Source: CAIQJJ01 sp964606085
GTDB taxonomy: Bacteria; Chloroflexota; Anaerolineae; Anaerolineales; UBA4823
Length of the DNA: 43,727 nt
Direction: 5' to 3'
Assembly: GCA_964606085.1 (NCBI GenBank)
Contig: CAZSFD010000044.1
Location: 1 to 43,727 of the forward strand
Positions 39,879 to 43,727 of this stretch are shown piece after piece; position 1 is the first letter of the stretch, and every line of letters starts with the position of its first letter. The notes below the pieces were generated by a model. The model made no database searches and was not told the origin of the DNA. It saw only the letters and a list, made by a program, of their open reading frames with translations. Both the position numbers and the translations under genes were made by a program.

Positions 39879-41726
39879 TCAAGCGCCCGCGCGCAGCAAA
39901 CCTTCACGCTCGGCCAGATGTTCCTCCAGCCCCGGCGGGCGGTAGCTGATGGACTGATGGCGAAAATAGGTGTTATACAGCGTGGCATAATGACCGCCCT
40001 GCGCCAGCAGGCCATCATGATCCCCTTCTTCGATGATGCGGCCCTTATCCAGCACGATGATGCGGTCGGCGGCCTTGACGGTGGACAAACGATGGGCGAT
40101 CAGGATGCTGGTAGATTTCGCCAGGATCAGGTTGAGCGCCTGTTGAATCTGCCACTCGGTGAAGGGGTCAATGCTGGCGGTGGCCTCGTCGAGGATGAAG
40201 ATGGCCGGTTTCTGCGCCAGCACCCGCATCAGCGAGACGAGCTGGCGCTGGCCCATCGAAAGGCGCGCCCCGCGTTCGCCCACCTGCGTTTGCAACCCAT
40301 TCGGCAGCGTACTCAGCCAATCGCCGCCGCCGATACGCTGCGCCAGGTCTTCGATCTCGCACAGGTCGGGCGTCACAGCACAGGCGTAGCAGATGTTTTC
40401 CAGTACCGTGCCAGAGAACAGGAAGGGAACCTGCGAGACGATGCCCATCTGCTGGCGGTAGGCGGTCAGGTCAAACGAGCGGATATCCTGACCATCAATC
40501 AGCAGTTGGCCGCCCTGGAACTCGTAGAAGCGCGTGATCAACTTGACCAGCGACGATTTCCCCGCCCCGGTGTGACCCACCACCGCCAGATTTTCGCCGG
40601 GCCGAATGTGCAGGCTGAAATCTGCCAGCACCGGTTCATTTTCGGCGTAGCGGAAATCCACCTGCTCGAAGCGAATATCCCCTCGCAGCGGCGGCACGGG
40701 ATTATTCGCCACCTGCTTGACTGCCGGTTCGGCATCAATCAACCCAAACACACGCTCCGCCGATGACAGCCCCGATTGCACCTGCGTCCAAAACGACGAC
40801 AGGTTCAACACCGGAAAGAAAAACCTATCCAGGCTTTGCAAGAACAACTGCCACGCCCCAAAGGTGATCGCCGCCGCCGCCACGCTCCAACCGCCCACGT
40901 ACACGATCAGCGCCGTGCCAAAGCCGCCCAACACGTTCAAAATGGGGAAAACCAGGCTCATCACCAGCCCGCGTTTGACATTCACCCGAAAAGACTGCTG
41001 GTTGGCCGTGTTGAACTCGTCGAAGATGCTGGCTTCCTGGCGGAAATTCTTGGCTACGGCAATGCCGCTGATGGTCTCTTTGATCGTCGAGTTGACGTTG
41101 GCCATCGCCCGCATCCCCTGGCGGGTGACATCGCGGGCCACCCGGCGGAAGCTGACGGCGAAGCCAAAGATGACCGGCAGGAAGGCCAGCACCACCAGCG
41201 ACAGCCGCAGGTCTATCGAAAAGAGCGCCGCGCCCAAAATGAACGCCTGGACGAACTGCGAAATCAGGTCGGTGATCAGCGTGATCAGGCCGCTGAAATC
41301 ACGCGTATCTGACGTGATGCGCGAAACGATCTTGCCCGACGGATACTGATCGTAAAACGAGAGATCGTGGGCCATGGCCGCCTGGAAGGCATCGCGACGC
41401 AGTTCGAGTTCGAGTTGGCCGATGGCGCGCACCGTGATGCGCCGCCGCACCCAGTTGATCAGCCACGAGAGAACGCCCAGCACCAGCAGCACGCCAAACA
41501 GCACGCCGATATTGCGGTCAGAAGCATCCAGGCGTACCGCGTCAAGGCCGCGCGCCAGCACAATCGGCGCGACCGCCCCCATCACCGAGAGCAGCAGCAA
41601 CAAACCCGTCACGATGCCAATTTGCAGGCTGTGCGGTTTGAAATAAACCATCATGCGCCGCGCCAGTTCGCGGTCGGTGTATTGGCGGTCATAGCCTTCG
41701 GTGTCGAGGTTGGAGAAGAAGCTCAT
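39879..41726 (-). CDS. ABC exporter half-transporter, canonical ATPase subunit
   Basis: A 615-residue half-transporter with a six-helix exporter domain (about 25-330) and an NBD with Walker A GHTGAGKSS (K390), Walker B FILDEATAS with catalytic E514, and H-loop IAHRLST. Its signature is LSMGQRQ instead of LSGGQ. It pairs with the upstream half-transporter (62 nt apart), whose Walker B has Asp in place of Glu. In heterodimeric exporters such as TM287/288, LmrCD and BmrCD this split gives one active and one degenerate ATP site. It is expected to export drugs, lipids or peptides. The spacer before ATG 41726 has no SD but an inverted repeat. Confidence 0.92.
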   Translation of the reverse strand: MSFFSNLDTEGYDRQYTDRELARRMMVYFKPHSLQIGIVTGLLLLLSVMGAVAPIVLARGLDAVRLDASDRNIGVLFGVLLVLGVLSWLINWVRRRITVRAIGQLELELRRDAFQAAMAHDLSFYDQYPSGKIVSRITSDTRDFSGLITLITDLISQFVQAFILGAALFSIDLRLSLVVLAFLPVIFGFAVSFRRVARDVTRQGMRAMANVNSTIKETISGIAVAKNFRQEASIFDEFNTANQQSFRVNVKRGLVMSLVFPILNVLGGFGTALIVYVGGWSVAAAAITFGAWQLFLQSLDRFFFPVLNLSSFWTQVQSGLSSAERVFGLIDAEPAVKQVANNPVPPLRGDIRFEQVDFRYAENEPVLADFSLHIRPGENLAVVGHTGAGKSSLVKLITRFYEFQGGQLLIDGQDIRSFDLTAYRQQMGIVSQVPFLFSGTVLENICYACAVTPDLCEIEDLAQRIGGGDWLSTLPNGLQTQVGERGARLSMGQRQLVSLMRVLAQKPAIFILDEATASIDPFTEWQIQQALNLILAKSTSILIAHRLSTVKAADRIIVLDKGRIIEEGDHDGLLAQGGHYATLYNTYFRHQSISYRPPGLEEHLAEREGLLRAGA

Positions 41727-41739
41727 GGGATGTCCAATA

Positions 41740-41785
41740 ACGAATTACGATTTACGTGATTGGTAAATCGTTATTCGTAAATCGT
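41740..41785. repeat. Inverted repeat between the two ABC exporter genes
   Basis: ACGATTTACG (41747-41756) pairs with CGTAAATCGT (41776-41785), and the segment contains TTATTCGT and AACGAAT words of the heptamer family found at 43564-43727. The element fills most of the 61-nt spacer. Confidence 0.6.
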
Positions 41786-41787
41786 GA

Positions 41788-43551
<1,764 letters not shown>

Positions 43552-43563
43552 GGGGGGCGTGTT

Positions 43564-43727
43564 ATTGGTTGTTGGTTATTCGGTATTGGTTATTCGGTAT
43601 TCGGTATTGGTTATTCGGTATTCGGTATTGGTTATTCGGTATTCGTTATTCGTTATTCGTTATTCGTTATTCGTTATTCGGTATTCGTTATTCGTTATTC
43701 GTTATTCGTTATTCGTTATTCGGTATT
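43564..43727. repeat. Heptamer tandem repeat array running off the window
   Basis: From 43564 to the end the sequence is read cleanly in period 7, about 23 units of consensus ATTSGKT (ATTGGTT, ATTCGGT and ATTCGTT variants). ATTGGTT occurs only in the first ten units, interspersed with ATTCGGT; the later half is mostly ATTCGTT. The array starts 12 nt upstream of the ABC exporter ATG, so it replaces or carries its 5' leader. It resembles the short tandemly repeated repetitive heptamers described in cyanobacteria. Confidence 0.9.

Noticed and set aside
43564..43727. CRISPR-like periodic repeat
   Set aside because: The period is 7 nt with no unique spacers, so it is a simple tandem array.

Overview
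This window looks like the chromosome of a member of the phylum Chloroflexota, most likely from the Anaerolineae/Caldilineae side. The GC content is high. A secreted protein carries the IYLPLVVK motif and the Thr/Pro-rich TPTPT linkers common in exported proteins of that group. There is a DHH-CBS-fused tRNA nucleotidyltransferase and a split transketolase. Gene ends and spacers are full of short dispersed palindromes and tandem oligomers. I see no rRNA or tRNA gene, CRISPR array, transposase or prophage, and no gene-free stretch longer than 300 bases. The longest gaps are 34221-34397, 9073-9226 and the repeat array after 43551.

Layout. 1-5222: a MazG-like pyrophosphohydrolase and a Wzz-type chain-length protein on the minus strand, divergent from a tRNA nucleotidyltransferase and a GNAT acetyltransferase. 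5242-18366: a carbohydrate catabolism block. Its minus-strand operon (sugar isomerase/epimerase, two-subunit transketolase, 2-hydroxyacid dehydrogenase) lies beyond a GntR/FCD repressor that shares a palindromic operator with a divergent amidohydrolase. After that come a GH32 fructosidase, a HAD phosphatase, a UroD-like protein, a nitronate monooxygenase-like flavoprotein and a GH31 glycosidase. 18384-20624: a large secreted protein with three repeated modules. 20730-27148: a minus-strand operon of an acyltransferase-like protein, an orphan GAF histidine kinase, a GDP-mannose 3,5-epimerase-like enzyme, an amidohydrolase and a LiaF-like membrane protein. 27264-32421: a small membrane protein, a scar where two DNA-repair-type genes were fused by deletion, a compact GH106-like glycosidase, a small monooxygenase-fold protein, an unknown protein, a frameshifted nitroreductase and a DinB protein. 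32418-34280: an ABC-F ATPase with an attenuator-type leader. 34398-38350: a transglutaminase-UvrA fusion broken by one frameshift. 38354-39811: a PIN toxin-antitoxin pair and remnants of Uma2 and RNA-ligase genes. 39879-43551: a heterodimeric ABC exporter, preceded by a heptamer repeat array that runs off the window.

The most interesting signals are three. First, the ABC-F gene has an upstream 34-codon ORF starting right after an extended -10 promoter, followed by a 12-bp hairpin with a U-tract ending about 17 nt before the ABC-F start codon, which looks like ribosome-mediated transcription attenuation. Second, perfect palindromes occupy gene ends, and one supplies the stop codon and an identical VGRN C-terminus to both convergent genes at 32407-32432. 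Third, a transglutaminase-like domain is fused to UvrA through a linker flanked by inverted repeats, with another palindrome inserted in frame inside UvrA. Several genes carry frameshifts or deletion scars; which are biological and which are assembly errors cannot be settled from this sequence alone.
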